Under the pieces are notes generated by a model, which was not told the origin of the DNA, did not search any database, and saw only the letters and a list, made by a program, of their open reading frames with translations. A stretch of 64,000 nucleotides of DNA from Sphingobium sp. 66-54 (GTDB lineage: Bacteria; Pseudomonadota; Alphaproteobacteria; Sphingomonadales; Sphingomonadaceae): contig MKWI01000006.1 in assembly GCA_001899715.1 (NCBI GenBank), forward strand, positions 124,001-188,000, written 5' to 3'. The position numbers were made by a program, and so were the translations under genes. Positions within the stretch are counted from its first letter, which is position 1. Every line of letters starts with the position of its first letter. Shown piece by piece: positions 44,317 through 52,218 of the stretch.

Positions 44317-45234
44317 ATGGCAAGCAACGCAGAGCAAGGCAGCGGTGACATAGCGGCGGGCGGGGCGCCTCGGCCCTCCCGCTCCCGGCTGGGCGTCGCG
44401 GTGGCGCTACTCGCCCTCGTCGCCGTGCTTATCGCGATGGTGTGGGCGCTGTTCCATTGGCGGGGCGCGCTCAGATGGGATGGGCCGTCTACCGCTCCCG
44501 TCGCCCAGAACGATGCCGGGGGGCCGCTCAACACCGCCGATCCCGGCGCGGCGCCGGCTGTGTCCACCGCTTCATCCCGCCCGCCCGCGCTGGTGATGAG
44601 CGCCGAGCAGCAGGCGGTGCGGATGCTCGATATCGAGCAGCGGCTCACCCGCGTCGCGGTCGCCGCGCAGACCGCCTCCAGCTACGCCAACCGCGCCGAG
44701 GCGATGATGATCGCCTTCGCCGCGCGCCGCGCGCTCGATGCCGGCGCGCCGCTCGGCTATGTCGAGGGCCAGTTGCGGCTGCTGTTCGGCGATGCCCAGC
44801 CCAAGGCGGTGGCGACAATCGTCAACGCCGCCGCCGAGCCGGTGACGATCACCGATCTGCGCGCCGGCCTGGATCGCATCCGCGTGGTCGAGGCGCAGGG
44901 GGAACCGGACGAGAGCTGGTGGGATTCGCTGATGCGTGAGATGCGCGGCCTTGCGGTCATCCGCCCGGCCAGTGCGCCCGCTCCCGAACCGGAGCAGCGG
45001 ATCGCACGGGCGCGGCTTTATGTCGAATCCGGCCGGATCGAGCCCGCCATCGCCGAGGTCGCCGCGCTGCGCCAACAGGCCGAGACGGTGCGCTGGCTGG
45101 AGCAGGCCCGCCGCTACAACGAGGCCCACCGCGCGCTCGACATCATCGAGGCCGCCGCCATTCTGGAGCCACGCATGGTCGCCCCGGCGCTCCAGCCACC
45201 CGCTCCGCCAGCCGCCGAGCCAGCCGGCCGCTAA
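44317..45234 (+). CDS. Membrane-anchored HemX/mitofilin-like protein
   Basis: This is a 305-residue protein with a cytosolic N-terminus and one membrane helix near residues 25-46 (LGVAVALLALVAVLIAMVWALF). A Pro/Ala linker and a helical periplasmic domain follow (EQQAVRMLDIEQRLTRVAVAAQ, AFAARRALDAGAPLGYVEGQLRLLFG, ARARLYVESGRIEPAIAEVAAL). Position after hemC-hemD matches the HemX/COG4223-type proteins of alphaproteobacteria, some of which relate to mitofilin. The biochemical role is unclear. Confidence 0.72.
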   Translation: MASNAEQGSGDIAAGGAPRPSRSRLGVAVALLALVAVLIAMVWALFHWRGALRWDGPSTAPVAQNDAGGPLNTADPGAAPAVSTASSRPPALVMSAEQQAVRMLDIEQRLTRVAVAAQTASSYANRAEAMMIAFAARRALDAGAPLGYVEGQLRLLFGDAQPKAVATIVNAAAEPVTITDLRAGLDRIRVVEAQGEPDESWWDSLMREMRGLAVIRPASAPAPEPEQRIARARLYVESGRIEPAIAEVAALRQQAETVRWLEQARRYNEAHRALDIIEAAAILEPRMVAPALQPPAPPAAEPAGR

Positions 45235-45288
45235 GGCCAGCCCGTTCCATACCGATCCCCGCGATCACATCGCGCCCCGCACGCAACG

Positions 45289-45315
45289 AAAAAGGCGCCG
45301 GGAAGCCCCAGCGCC
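45289..45315 (-). terminator. Intrinsic terminator of rpsT
   Basis: On the minus strand GGCGC-TGGGGCTTCCC-GGCGCC forms a stem (45294-45315) followed by TTTTT (45289-45293), 30 bases beyond the rpsT stop. Confidence 0.85.
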
Positions 45316-45344
45316 GATCTCCTCAAATCCGATGTAGAAAGGCG

Positions 45345-45608
45345 TCAGCCGAGCGCGGCGACAGCCTTGGTCAGGCGACCGAACTTGCGAGCCGCCGTAT
45401 TCTTGTGCAGCACGCCGCGCGCAACACCCCGCGCCAGTTCGGGCTGTGCGCTCGTGAGTGCCGCCTGCGCCGCACCCTTGTCACCAGCGGCGACAGCCGC
45501 CTCCACCTTCTTCACCAGGGTGCGAATACGGCTCAGCCGGCTGCCGTTGATTTCGGCGCGACGTGCATTGCGGCGGATCCGCTTCTTTGCCTGGGGCGTA
45601 TTGGCCAT
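45345..45608 (-). CDS. rpsT: 30S ribosomal protein S20
   Basis: This 87-residue basic helical protein starts [21 protein letters not shown]. The typical helix repeats [22 protein letters not shown] and [24 protein letters not shown] follow. It is a complete S20 of the small subunit. It is monocistronic, with its own promoter and intrinsic terminator. Confidence 0.98.
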   Translation of the reverse strand: MANTPQAKKRIRRNARRAEINGSRLSRIRTLVKKVEAAVAAGDKGAAQAALTSAQPELARGVARGVLHKNTAARKFGRLTKAVAALG

Positions 45609-45991
45609 TCTTTTCCTCGAACGAAACTGTGTCGGTTGACGCGGCGCGACTCCGTCAGTGGAGCCAGCGACCTGACGCGAAGGCCGCGCGATTAGCCCCT
45701 ATCGCCCGAAAGGTCAACCGCCTTGGCCGCTCTTCGCAACTGGAAGGCCGCCGTGCAGAGTTAGCCATCCCCCGGACGGGAGCAAGCGCAGGCCCCGTTA
45801 CCGCAGGAAGTCCCACGCGGCAGGTACCCGCTGCTGGCCTGCGCCCCTCTCAGGCAGCGGCACAGGACTGCGCCCGCATCAAGCACCGGCGGGATATGCA
45901 GCGCAGCAAGGCGCATCCCGCCGATACCCGATACGAATGGTCTCCCCTAAATGGCCAGCCTCTCCAAACAGGCCGCCACGCAATCGAACGA
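45609..45991. other. Gene-less stretch upstream of rpsT
   Basis: Apart from the rpsT promoter, no gene or structure is recognised. I searched for DnaA boxes because rpsT often neighbours dnaA in alphaproteobacteria and saw none. Confidence 0.5.
45689..45717 (-). promoter_or_regulatory. Promoter of rpsT
   Basis: On the minus strand TTGACC (45712-45717) lies 17 bases from TAATCG (45689-45694). The rpsT start at 45608 is about 75 bases downstream of the predicted transcription start. Confidence 0.65.
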
Positions 45992-47572
45992 TCAGGCCGC
46001 GCGCCCGGTCAATTGCCGCAGCGCATCCGTCAGCACCGCTTCGGACGCCTGCGCGCCCTGTCCGCTGCGCCAGCCGACCACGGCATCCGGCCGGAGGAGC
46101 AGCGCACCGTCTTCCGGCAGGCCGATCGCCGCCGCGTCGCTCTCGTTGGTGAACTGATGGCAACCGAGATCCTCGACACCACCGGCCGCCTCCACCCACG
46201 CCTTGCCGCCCGGCCCGGCGAGCAGCGTGAAGCCCGGCCCCGCCAGATCGAGCGTGGAGCCGCGCTGGCCGTCCCTCTCGATCCAGTGATGTGCGAGGCG
46301 CACGCCCACGCGACCGCTCCGGTCGTCCGGTTCCTGGGTCAGAACGATGTCTGCATCGGAGCCGATCAATGCGTCGGAATGATAGACCGCGCCCAGCTCT
46401 ATAGCGGTATCGCTGAGATTGTCGGCCAGATCCTGCGCCGGCAGCGACGGATCGACCCGCTCGACATAGCGGCGATACGCCTGCTCCACGGTGAGCGCGG
46501 CCATCGGGCGGCGCTCCGCCTCGTAGCTGTCGAGCAGCGCTGCATCGGCGCGTCCGTCCAGCACCATGGCGATCTTCCAGGCGAGATTGTGCGCGTCCGC
46601 CACGCCGGTATTGCCGCCGAAGCCACCGGTGGGCGGCATCAGATGCGCGGCGTCGCCCGCCAGGAAGGCGTTGCCCTTGCGGAAGACCGCGGCGGTCGCG
46701 GCAGTGGCAGTCCAGGGCTGGATGTTCTCGACGCTGATCGGGAAATCCGCCGGCACACCCAGCGCAGCGCGGACCATCTCCACCGCCCGCTCGCTCGTCA
46801 GTCCTTCGCGCAGCCGGTTGTCGGGGCGTCCCTGCTCATCGAACGTGGCGAACACCGCCAGGAAACCCGCGTCACCAGTGATCGCGAAGCGGAAGAAGGC
46901 AAGCTGGCCGGGCTGGTTGACATAGACCACGCTCATGTTGCGGCCGCGCAGCAGCGCGCGGAAATCGGCCTTGAAATAGATGGTTGCGCATTGCGCGAAA
47001 TCGCCGCGCCCCTCCATCTTGATGCCGAGCGCGCGGCGTACCGGGCTATGGGCGCCGTCCGCGCCGATCAGGTAGCGCGCGCGGATATGCTGCTCGTCGC
47101 CGCCGTCGCGCGGGCGGATCGTGGCAACGACCCCTTTATCGTCTTGCGTGAAGTCGAGCAACTCGGTGGCGTAGCGCAGATCCGCGCCCAGCGCCGACGC
47201 GCGGGCGCGCAGCACCGGTTCGAGCCCGATCTGGGTGATGAACAGCCGCCGCGCGGGGCTGAGATGCTCCACACCCTCGTTCATCGAGTGATAGTAATAA
47301 GCCAGTTCCTTGCCGCTAAGCGAATCGACCGAAAGGATCGACCCGTCCTGCACGAATTCCTTGTCGGCCGCCTGCTCGACGGCCTGCTGCACGCCGCCAT
47401 CGCGGAAAATTTCCATGGTGCGCTGGTGAAACGCCGCAGCACGCGGATGGATGGCCGTGCCGCGATGCCGCTCCACCAATATATGCCGCACGCCATGACG
47501 GCCGAGCAGCATCGAGGTCGTCAACCCGACGAGGCTCCCCCCAATAATCAAAACCGGGACTTGTTGTTCCAT
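45992..47572 (-). CDS. FAD-dependent aromatic monooxygenase (phenol hydroxylase/TfdB-like)
   Basis: This is a 526-residue group A flavoprotein hydroxylase. The FAD motif is VLIIGGSLVGLTTSMLLGRHG, the central motif RYLIGADGAHSPVRRALGI, and the second FAD motif AFLAGDAAHLMPPTGGFGGNTGVADAHNLAWK. The C-terminus carries a degenerate thioredoxin-like domain. Members hydroxylate phenols or polyketide-like aromatics with NAD(P)H and oxygen. The strong GGAGGACG before the ATG at 47572 supports the start. It stands alone, without ring-cleavage genes, so the substrate is unknown. Confidence 0.88.
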   Translation of the reverse strand: MEQQVPVLIIGGSLVGLTTSMLLGRHGVRHILVERHRGTAIHPRAAAFHQRTMEIFRDGGVQQAVEQAADKEFVQDGSILSVDSLSGKELAYYYHSMNEGVEHLSPARRLFITQIGLEPVLRARASALGADLRYATELLDFTQDDKGVVATIRPRDGGDEQHIRARYLIGADGAHSPVRRALGIKMEGRGDFAQCATIYFKADFRALLRGRNMSVVYVNQPGQLAFFRFAITGDAGFLAVFATFDEQGRPDNRLREGLTSERAVEMVRAALGVPADFPISVENIQPWTATAATAAVFRKGNAFLAGDAAHLMPPTGGFGGNTGVADAHNLAWKIAMVLDGRADAALLDSYEAERRPMAALTVEQAYRRYVERVDPSLPAQDLADNLSDTAIELGAVYHSDALIGSDADIVLTQEPDDRSGRVGVRLAHHWIERDGQRGSTLDLAGPGFTLLAGPGGKAWVEAAGGVEDLGCHQFTNESDAAAIGLPEDGALLLRPDAVVGWRSGQGAQASEAVLTDALRQLTGRAA

Positions 47573-47807
47573 TTTTCGTCCTCCTCTCCCTGGAGGCGGA
47601 CGATAGGCGATCACGGCGGGGGAGTCATGCACCCTAACCTAATTCAGAGCGCTGAAAGAGCAGGAAAACCGCCGCGTTTCGGTCTGCGCAACGGAACGAT
47701 GCCCCATCATCGGTGAAAACGCCGCACGATCGGACCGGAAGAGGAAAACCGGGCCTTGCAGGGCGTCCCGGAGCAGGATCAGAGGCCCGTTTCCAGGGCT
47801 CTCGCGC

Positions 47808-48212
47808 TCAAGCGCGTTGGGATACCGCTCCGCGCTCGGGAGCAAGCCGGAAGAACATCGCAAGCTGGAGGCTCTCGGCGATGCGCCCCGCCTTGGCTTG
47901 CAGCGCGGCCGCGATGGCGGGCGCCATTTCCTCGTTGGTCACGTCCGCCCAGATTTCGAGCCAGCGGGCGAACAATTCGGGTGGCATGCGCGTGCTGTGG
48001 CGGCCGTGCGCCATCACCGGATTACCCTTGTAGCGGCCTGAGCCCAGCATCACCGAGGACCAGAAAGCGACCAGCTTCTCCAGATGCTCCGGCCAATCCT
48101 CCACGATATCATTGAACACCGGGCCGAGTTGCGCATCCTCCCGCACGCGGGCGTAGAAACGCGGGATCAGCCGCTCCAGATCGGTCTCGGCAAGAACAAC
48201 AGCGCCGTTCAT
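47808..48212 (-). CDS. Group III truncated haemoglobin
   Basis: This 134-residue 2-over-2 globin starts near the helix DLERLIPRFYARVREDAQLGPVFN. The group III signature is HLEKLVAFWSSVMLGSGRYKGNP with a probable proximal His at residue 69 (AHG), and the C-terminal helix is KAGRIAESLQLAMF. Such globins bind oxygen and nitric oxide. GAGGAG precedes the ATG. It is divergent from an NsrR-type NO-sensing repressor, which strongly suggests a role in NO detoxification under that control. Confidence 0.9.
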   Translation of the reverse strand: MNGAVVLAETDLERLIPRFYARVREDAQLGPVFNDIVEDWPEHLEKLVAFWSSVMLGSGRYKGNPVMAHGRHSTRMPPELFARWLEIWADVTNEEMAPAIAAALQAKAGRIAESLQLAMFFRLAPERGAVSQRA

Positions 48213-48228
48213 GGGTGCTCCTCAATCA

Positions 48229-48243
48229 TTCATTCGAAATGAA
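48229..48243. promoter_or_regulatory. Candidate NsrR operator between globin and regulator genes
   Basis: TTCAT (48229-48233) and ATGAA (48239-48243) are perfect arms around a TCGAA centre. It lies between the two divergent start codons, 17 bases from the globin ATG. Known NsrR sites are AT-rich palindromes built on similar ATTCAT/ATGAAT-like half-sites in several bacteria; binding here is inferred. Confidence 0.5.
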
Positions 48244-48323
48244 CCTATTTGAGGAATTTGATACATGCAACGAGAATACATATATCGAGAGACGAACGGC
48301 TTCACGACCAGGCGGGAGAGGGC

Positions 48324-48803
48324 ATGCGGCTGACGCGCTATACGGACTATGCGATGCGTGTGCTGATCTACCTCGCCGTGCGCCCCGGCCAACTCAGCTC
48401 CATTCGGGAGATCACCCGCGCCTACGGCGTTTCGCAGAGCCATCTGATGAAAGTGGTCAACGATCTGGTCAACGCCGGTTATCTCACGAGCGTGCGCGGG
48501 CGGTTCGGCGGCATCCGTCTCGCGCGCGATCCTCGCGAGATCAACGTCGGCGCGGTGGTACGCCATACCGAAGATGGGTTCGAACTGGTCGATTGCGCCG
48601 ATTGCGTAATCGCGCCCGCCTGCGGCCTTACCGGCGCGCTGGACGAGGCGCTTGCCGCGTTCCTCGCCGTGCTCGATGGTTATTCGCTGCACGACCTGAT
48701 GGCGCAACGCCGCAGCGTGGCCGCGCTGCTCGGCATGAGCGATGCGGCACCGCCGCCGGCGCGGGGTCGAGGTAGCGCTGCCGCTGCAACGCCGGCGGGC
48801 TGA
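48324..48803 (+). CDS. nsrR: Rrf2-family regulator, NsrR-type nitric oxide sensor
   Basis: This is a 159-residue Rrf2 protein starting MRLTRYTDYAMRVLIYLAVRPG. The winged helix (ITRAYGVSQSHLMKVVNDLVNAGYLTSVRGRFGG) is followed by the three cysteines of the Fe-S site in DCADCVIAPACGL (Cys91, 94, 100), the NsrR hallmark. The cluster is destroyed by NO, which releases repression. GGGAGAGG precedes the ATG at 48324. It is divergent from the truncated globin, a likely target along with itself. The last 25 residues are Ala/Pro/Gly-rich and not conserved. Confidence 0.85.
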   Translation: MRLTRYTDYAMRVLIYLAVRPGQLSSIREITRAYGVSQSHLMKVVNDLVNAGYLTSVRGRFGGIRLARDPREINVGAVVRHTEDGFELVDCADCVIAPACGLTGALDEALAAFLAVLDGYSLHDLMAQRRSVAALLGMSDAAPPPARGRGSAAAATPAG

Positions 48804-48828
48804 GCGGCTGCACCCAAAAAGAATGCAT

Positions 48829-48905
48829 TGTGCGCCTACACAGGCAGGAGCCCAGGACGGCAAACTATGTCGGCCGGGCTCTGGACCCCTGCTTTCGCAG
48901 GAGAA
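48829..48905. repeat. REP/BIME-like palindromic repeat, copy G (degenerate)
   Basis: The left unit is reduced to GCGCCTACACAGGCAGGAG. The flank CCCAGGACGGCA, a spacer and the inverted unit CCTGCTTTCGCAGG (near 48889-48902) remain. It follows the nsrR stop by about 25 bases. Confidence 0.75.
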
Positions 48906-49054
48906 CAGATGTTTCCCATAATCAGAACAAGCCCCAAAGATGTACCAGACTGACCGAGTTGCTCGGTAGTCAGGAAACATGAGGGCAGCGCCAGCACGTC
49001 GCGACGATGCTCGACACGAACAAGGAAGCCTGACCGACCAGCCCCTCCCGCACG
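48906..49054. other. Gap between repeat copy G and guaB remnant
   Basis: Nothing recognisable is present. Together with copy G and the guaB remnant it makes up the 529 bases between nsrR and metB, a stretch without a functional gene. Confidence 0.4.
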
Positions 49055-49261
49055 TCAGCGAAAACCGGCACTCGCGACGTCCGGCGAGACGATCGCCATG
49101 TCGGCTTCCGTCACCATGTCCATGGCAGAGGAAAGAATGGGAATGTCGAGCGCGATGTCGTGGCCCAGCCACGTCGACACGTCGGCCTGGCTGGGCAGCA
49201 CGCTCGACGCGCACGGCTGCAACAGCACGTCGTAAAGGGTGAGGCGGAAACGAATATCCAT
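49055..49261 (-). pseudogene. Remnant of the guaB (IMP dehydrogenase) 5' end
   Basis: From an ATG at 49261 the frame reads [20 protein letters not shown], then [19 protein letters not shown] and [19 protein letters not shown]. This matches the IMP dehydrogenase N-terminus (consensus [30 protein letters not shown]) for 58 codons. The match ends near 49088; unrelated residues and a stop at 49055 follow. The catalytic loop and CBS domains are missing. It is a truncated, diverged copy and not a working gene; the real guaB must be elsewhere. Confidence 0.8.
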
Positions 49262-49332
49262 ATGCTTGCCAACCTGAGCGAAAGCCCCATCGGCGCGCGT
49301 TCGCACCACAGGGCTGCACCCTCTCGGTAAGG

Positions 49333-50499
49333 TCAGCAGGCTGCCAGCCCCAGATCGAGTCCGGCCAGCAGATCCGCCTCGTTTTCAAGGCCCACCGAAA
49401 GGCGCAGCAGCCCGTCGCCGATGCCGGCAACGCGGCGCGCGTCCTCGCCCATGTCGGCGTGGGTCATGGTGGCAGGATGGGCGACGAGACTCTCGACCCC
49501 GCCCAGTGATTCAGCCAGCGTGAAGGTGCGCACGGCGCCGATGAAGCGCTTCACCGCCTCGGCCCCGCCCGCCAGATCGAAGCTCAGCATAGCGCCGAAA
49601 CCACGCTGCTGGCGTGTAGCGACCGCGTGATTGGGGTGCGAGGGCAAGCCCGGATAATAGACCCGCGCCACCGCCGGATGCGCGTCCAGATGCCGCGCAA
49701 TCGCCATGGCGTTGGCCTGCTGCCGCTCGATCCGCGGGAACAGCGTCCGCAGACCGCGCAACGTCAGCCAGGCGTCGAACGGTGAGCCGCTACTGCCGAC
49801 GACGTTGGCCCAGGCGCGGAGTTGATCGGCCTGCGCCTTCGTGCCGGCCACCACGGCGCCGGCGATCACATCGCTATGACCATTGAGGAACTTGGTGGTC
49901 GAGTGGATCGCATAGTCCGCGCCCAGCGCGATCGGGCGCTGCAAGGCCGGCGAAAGGAAAGTATTGTCGACCGCGACCTCCGCCCCAGCTTCGCGCGCCA
50001 GCGCCGCCAGCGCGGCGACATCGACGACGCGCATCAGCGGATTGCTCGGCGTCTCGATCAGCACGAGCGCCGGCTCCTCTTCCAGCGCCTGCGCGAACAC
50101 TGCCCGGTCGGTCTGGTCGACAAGGCGCAGCGCAATTTGCCCGCGATCCGCGCGTGCCTTGAGCAACCGGATCGTGCCGCCATAGCAATCGTGCGGGGCG
50201 AGCACGAGGTCGCCCTGCCGCAATTGGCCGACCAGCAGGTCGATGGCGGCCATGCCGCTCGACGTGACGACCGCGCCGGCGCCGCCCTCCAGCTTCGCCA
50301 GCGCGTCGCTCAGCAGATCGCGCGTCGGGTTGGCGAGCCGGCCGTAGTCATAGGCCCGTGCCGTGTCGTAGCCGGCGAATTCGTAGGTACTGGACAGGTA
50401 GATGGGCGGGGCGACCGCACCGAAGCTCGGATCGCTCGCGACACCATGCGCGGCGGCGATCGTCTCGGGCGCCGGCTGGTCGTCGCGTTTATCAGTCAT
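49333..50499 (-). CDS. metB: Cystathionine gamma-synthase-type trans-sulfuration enzyme
   Basis: This is a 388-residue PLP enzyme of the Cys/Met metabolism family. It has [24 protein letters not shown] (substrate/PLP loop), [62 protein letters not shown] with the Schiff-base Lys, and [14 protein letters not shown]. It joins cysteine or sulfide to an activated homoserine for methionine synthesis. It overlaps the end of cysI by 8 bases, so it is the last gene of cysJ-cysI-metB. Cystathionine beta- or gamma-lyase activity cannot be excluded. Confidence 0.85.
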   Translation of the reverse strand: MTDKRDDQPAPETIAAAHGVASDPSFGAVAPPIYLSSTYEFAGYDTARAYDYGRLANPTRDLLSDALAKLEGGAGAVVTSSGMAAIDLLVGQLRQGDLVLAPHDCYGGTIRLLKARADRGQIALRLVDQTDRAVFAQALEEEPALVLIETPSNPLMRVVDVAALAALAREAGAEVAVDNTFLSPALQRPIALGADYAIHSTTKFLNGHSDVIAGAVVAGTKAQADQLRAWANVVGSSGSPFDAWLTLRGLRTLFPRIERQQANAMAIARHLDAHPAVARVYYPGLPSHPNHAVATRQQRGFGAMLSFDLAGGAEAVKRFIGAVRTFTLAESLGGVESLVAHPATMTHADMGEDARRVAGIGDGLLRLSVGLENEADLLAGLDLGLAAC

Positions 50500-52207
50500 T
50501 GAAGAAACGCCCCTCCGTCACTTCGCGCACAATGCCGGCCCGGATCGTGAAATCGCCGAAATGCTCGCCCGGCTCACGCTCTTTCGCATAGCGGCCCAAC
50601 ACCTCGTCAAGTGTCTCCAGGATTGCCGACTCGCCGGCATTCTCCAGCACCATACGGTTGAGCCGCTCGCCACGGAAGCCACCGCCGAGATAGAGGTTAT
50701 ACTTGCCCGGCGCGCGGCCGGTCAGCGCGATCTCGCCGATATAGGGCCGCGAGCAGCCGTTAGGGCAGCCGCTCATGCGGATGGTGATCGGCTCCTCCGC
50801 CAGCCCATGATTCGCGAGGATCGGTTCGAGCTTGTCGATCAGCGTGGGCAGGTAGCGCTCGCTCTCCGCCATGGCGAGGCCGCAGGTCGGCAACGCCACG
50901 CAGGCGATGGAGTTGCGGCGCAGGGCGGAGACATGGCCCGGCGCCTTGCCGTGGCTCTCCAGAACTGCGTCGATCGCCGCACGGTCGTCCGCTTCGACGT
51001 CCGCGATGATGACGTTCTGGTTGGCCGTCATGCGGAACTTGCCGGTGTGGATGCGCGCCACGTCGCGCAGCGTGTCGAGCCATGCGAGGTCGAGCCGGCC
51101 GTTCTCGACGAACAGGGTGAGGTGATGCCGCCCGTCCGGCGTCTCCACCCAGCCGAATACGTCGCCGTTGGAGGTGAATTCATAAGGACGCTCCGCCTCG
51201 AACTTGCTGCCCATGTGGCGCTCGATCTCGGCCTTGATCCAGTCCAGCCCCTTGTCGTCGATGGTATATTTGAACCGCGCGTGCATGCGGTCCTTGCGGT
51301 CGCCATAGTCGCGCTGCACGGTCATCGCCGCATCGGCGCAAGCGAAGACCTTGTCGGCCGGGATGAAGCCAATGACGCTGGCAAGGCGCGGATACGTTTC
51401 CGGCGCATTATCTGTGCGTCCCATGCCGCCGCCGATCGCGACATTGAAGCCCTGCAACCCATTGGCGTCGCCAATGGCGATGAAGCCGACATCCTGCGCG
51501 AACACGTCGATATCGTTGGAGGGTGGCAGCGCGAAGCCGATCTTGAACTTCCGCGGCATGTAGGTGCGCCCGTAGAACGGCTCCTCCGGCCCGGAGCTGG
51601 CGATCCGCTCGGCGCCATACCAGATCTCGTGATAGGCGCGCGTCTTGGGGATAACGTGGTCGCTCACCTGCTTGGCCAGCGCCGCAATCTGTGCGTGGAA
51701 CAGCGAGCTTTCGGGGTTGACCGTGCACATCACACCGCGGCTGTCGTCCCCACACGCCGCCACCGTATCGAGCAGCACCTCGTGCAGGCCCTGAATGATC
51801 GGGCGCAGACTGTCCTTGAGCACCCAGTGGAACTGGAAGGTCTGCCGCGTGGTGACGCGCAGCGTCTGGCTGCCATGCTGGCGGGCCAGTCCGTCGAGCT
51901 TGAGCCACTGCTCGGGCGTGCAGACGCCGCCCGGCATGCGCACGCGGATCATGAACTGATAGGCCGGCTCCAGCTTCTGCCGCCGCCGCTCGTCGCGCAA
52001 GTCACGGTCATCCTGCTGGTAGATGCCCTGGAACTTCATCAGCTTCACGTCGCCGGCGGAGGGCATCGCCCCGGTGATCCGGTCGAGCAGGCCGTGGGCG
52101 ATGGTGCCGCGCAGATAGTCGCTTGCCGCCTTCATCCGCTCGTCGGCGCTGAGCTTGTCGAGCGACTGCGAGAGGTCGCGGCTGCGATCAATGGTCTTGG
52201 CTGTCAT
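50492..52207 (-). CDS. cysI: Sulfite reductase hemoprotein beta-component
   Basis: This is a 571-residue sirohaem and 4Fe-4S protein that reduces sulfite to sulfide with electrons from CysJ. The cluster cysteines are in CVALPTCGLAMAESER (C-X5-C) and MSGCPNGCSRPYIG (C-X3-C). The N-terminal pseudo-repeat has VRMPGGVCTPEQWLKLDGLA and TTRQTFQFHWVLK. It lies 11 bases after cysJ and overlaps metB, so reduced sulfur feeds directly into methionine synthesis. Confidence 0.96.
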   Translation of the reverse strand: MTAKTIDRSRDLSQSLDKLSADERMKAASDYLRGTIAHGLLDRITGAMPSAGDVKLMKFQGIYQQDDRDLRDERRRQKLEPAYQFMIRVRMPGGVCTPEQWLKLDGLARQHGSQTLRVTTRQTFQFHWVLKDSLRPIIQGLHEVLLDTVAACGDDSRGVMCTVNPESSLFHAQIAALAKQVSDHVIPKTRAYHEIWYGAERIASSGPEEPFYGRTYMPRKFKIGFALPPSNDIDVFAQDVGFIAIGDANGLQGFNVAIGGGMGRTDNAPETYPRLASVIGFIPADKVFACADAAMTVQRDYGDRKDRMHARFKYTIDDKGLDWIKAEIERHMGSKFEAERPYEFTSNGDVFGWVETPDGRHHLTLFVENGRLDLAWLDTLRDVARIHTGKFRMTANQNVIIADVEADDRAAIDAVLESHGKAPGHVSALRRNSIACVALPTCGLAMAESERYLPTLIDKLEPILANHGLAEEPITIRMSGCPNGCSRPYIGEIALTGRAPGKYNLYLGGGFRGERLNRMVLENAGESAILETLDEVLGRYAKEREPGEHFGDFTIRAGIVREVTEGRFFND

Positions 52208-52218
52208 GAGCGTCTTCT

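Noticed and set aside
45609..45991. A replication origin beside rpsT
   Set aside because: rpsT often neighbours dnaA in alphaproteobacteria, but no DnaA boxes, AT-rich unwinding region or dnaA gene were seen.
45563..47716. A 717-codon plus-strand open frame over the flavoprotein monooxygenase
   Set aside because: The minus strand has clear FAD motifs and a strong ribosome site; the plus-strand frame has none and runs across the rpsT promoter.
49055..49309. An 84-residue functional protein at the guaB remnant
   Set aside because: The recognisable part is only the first 58 codons of IMP dehydrogenase, with no active site. The residues upstream of the ATG at 49261 and after 49088 match nothing I recognise.
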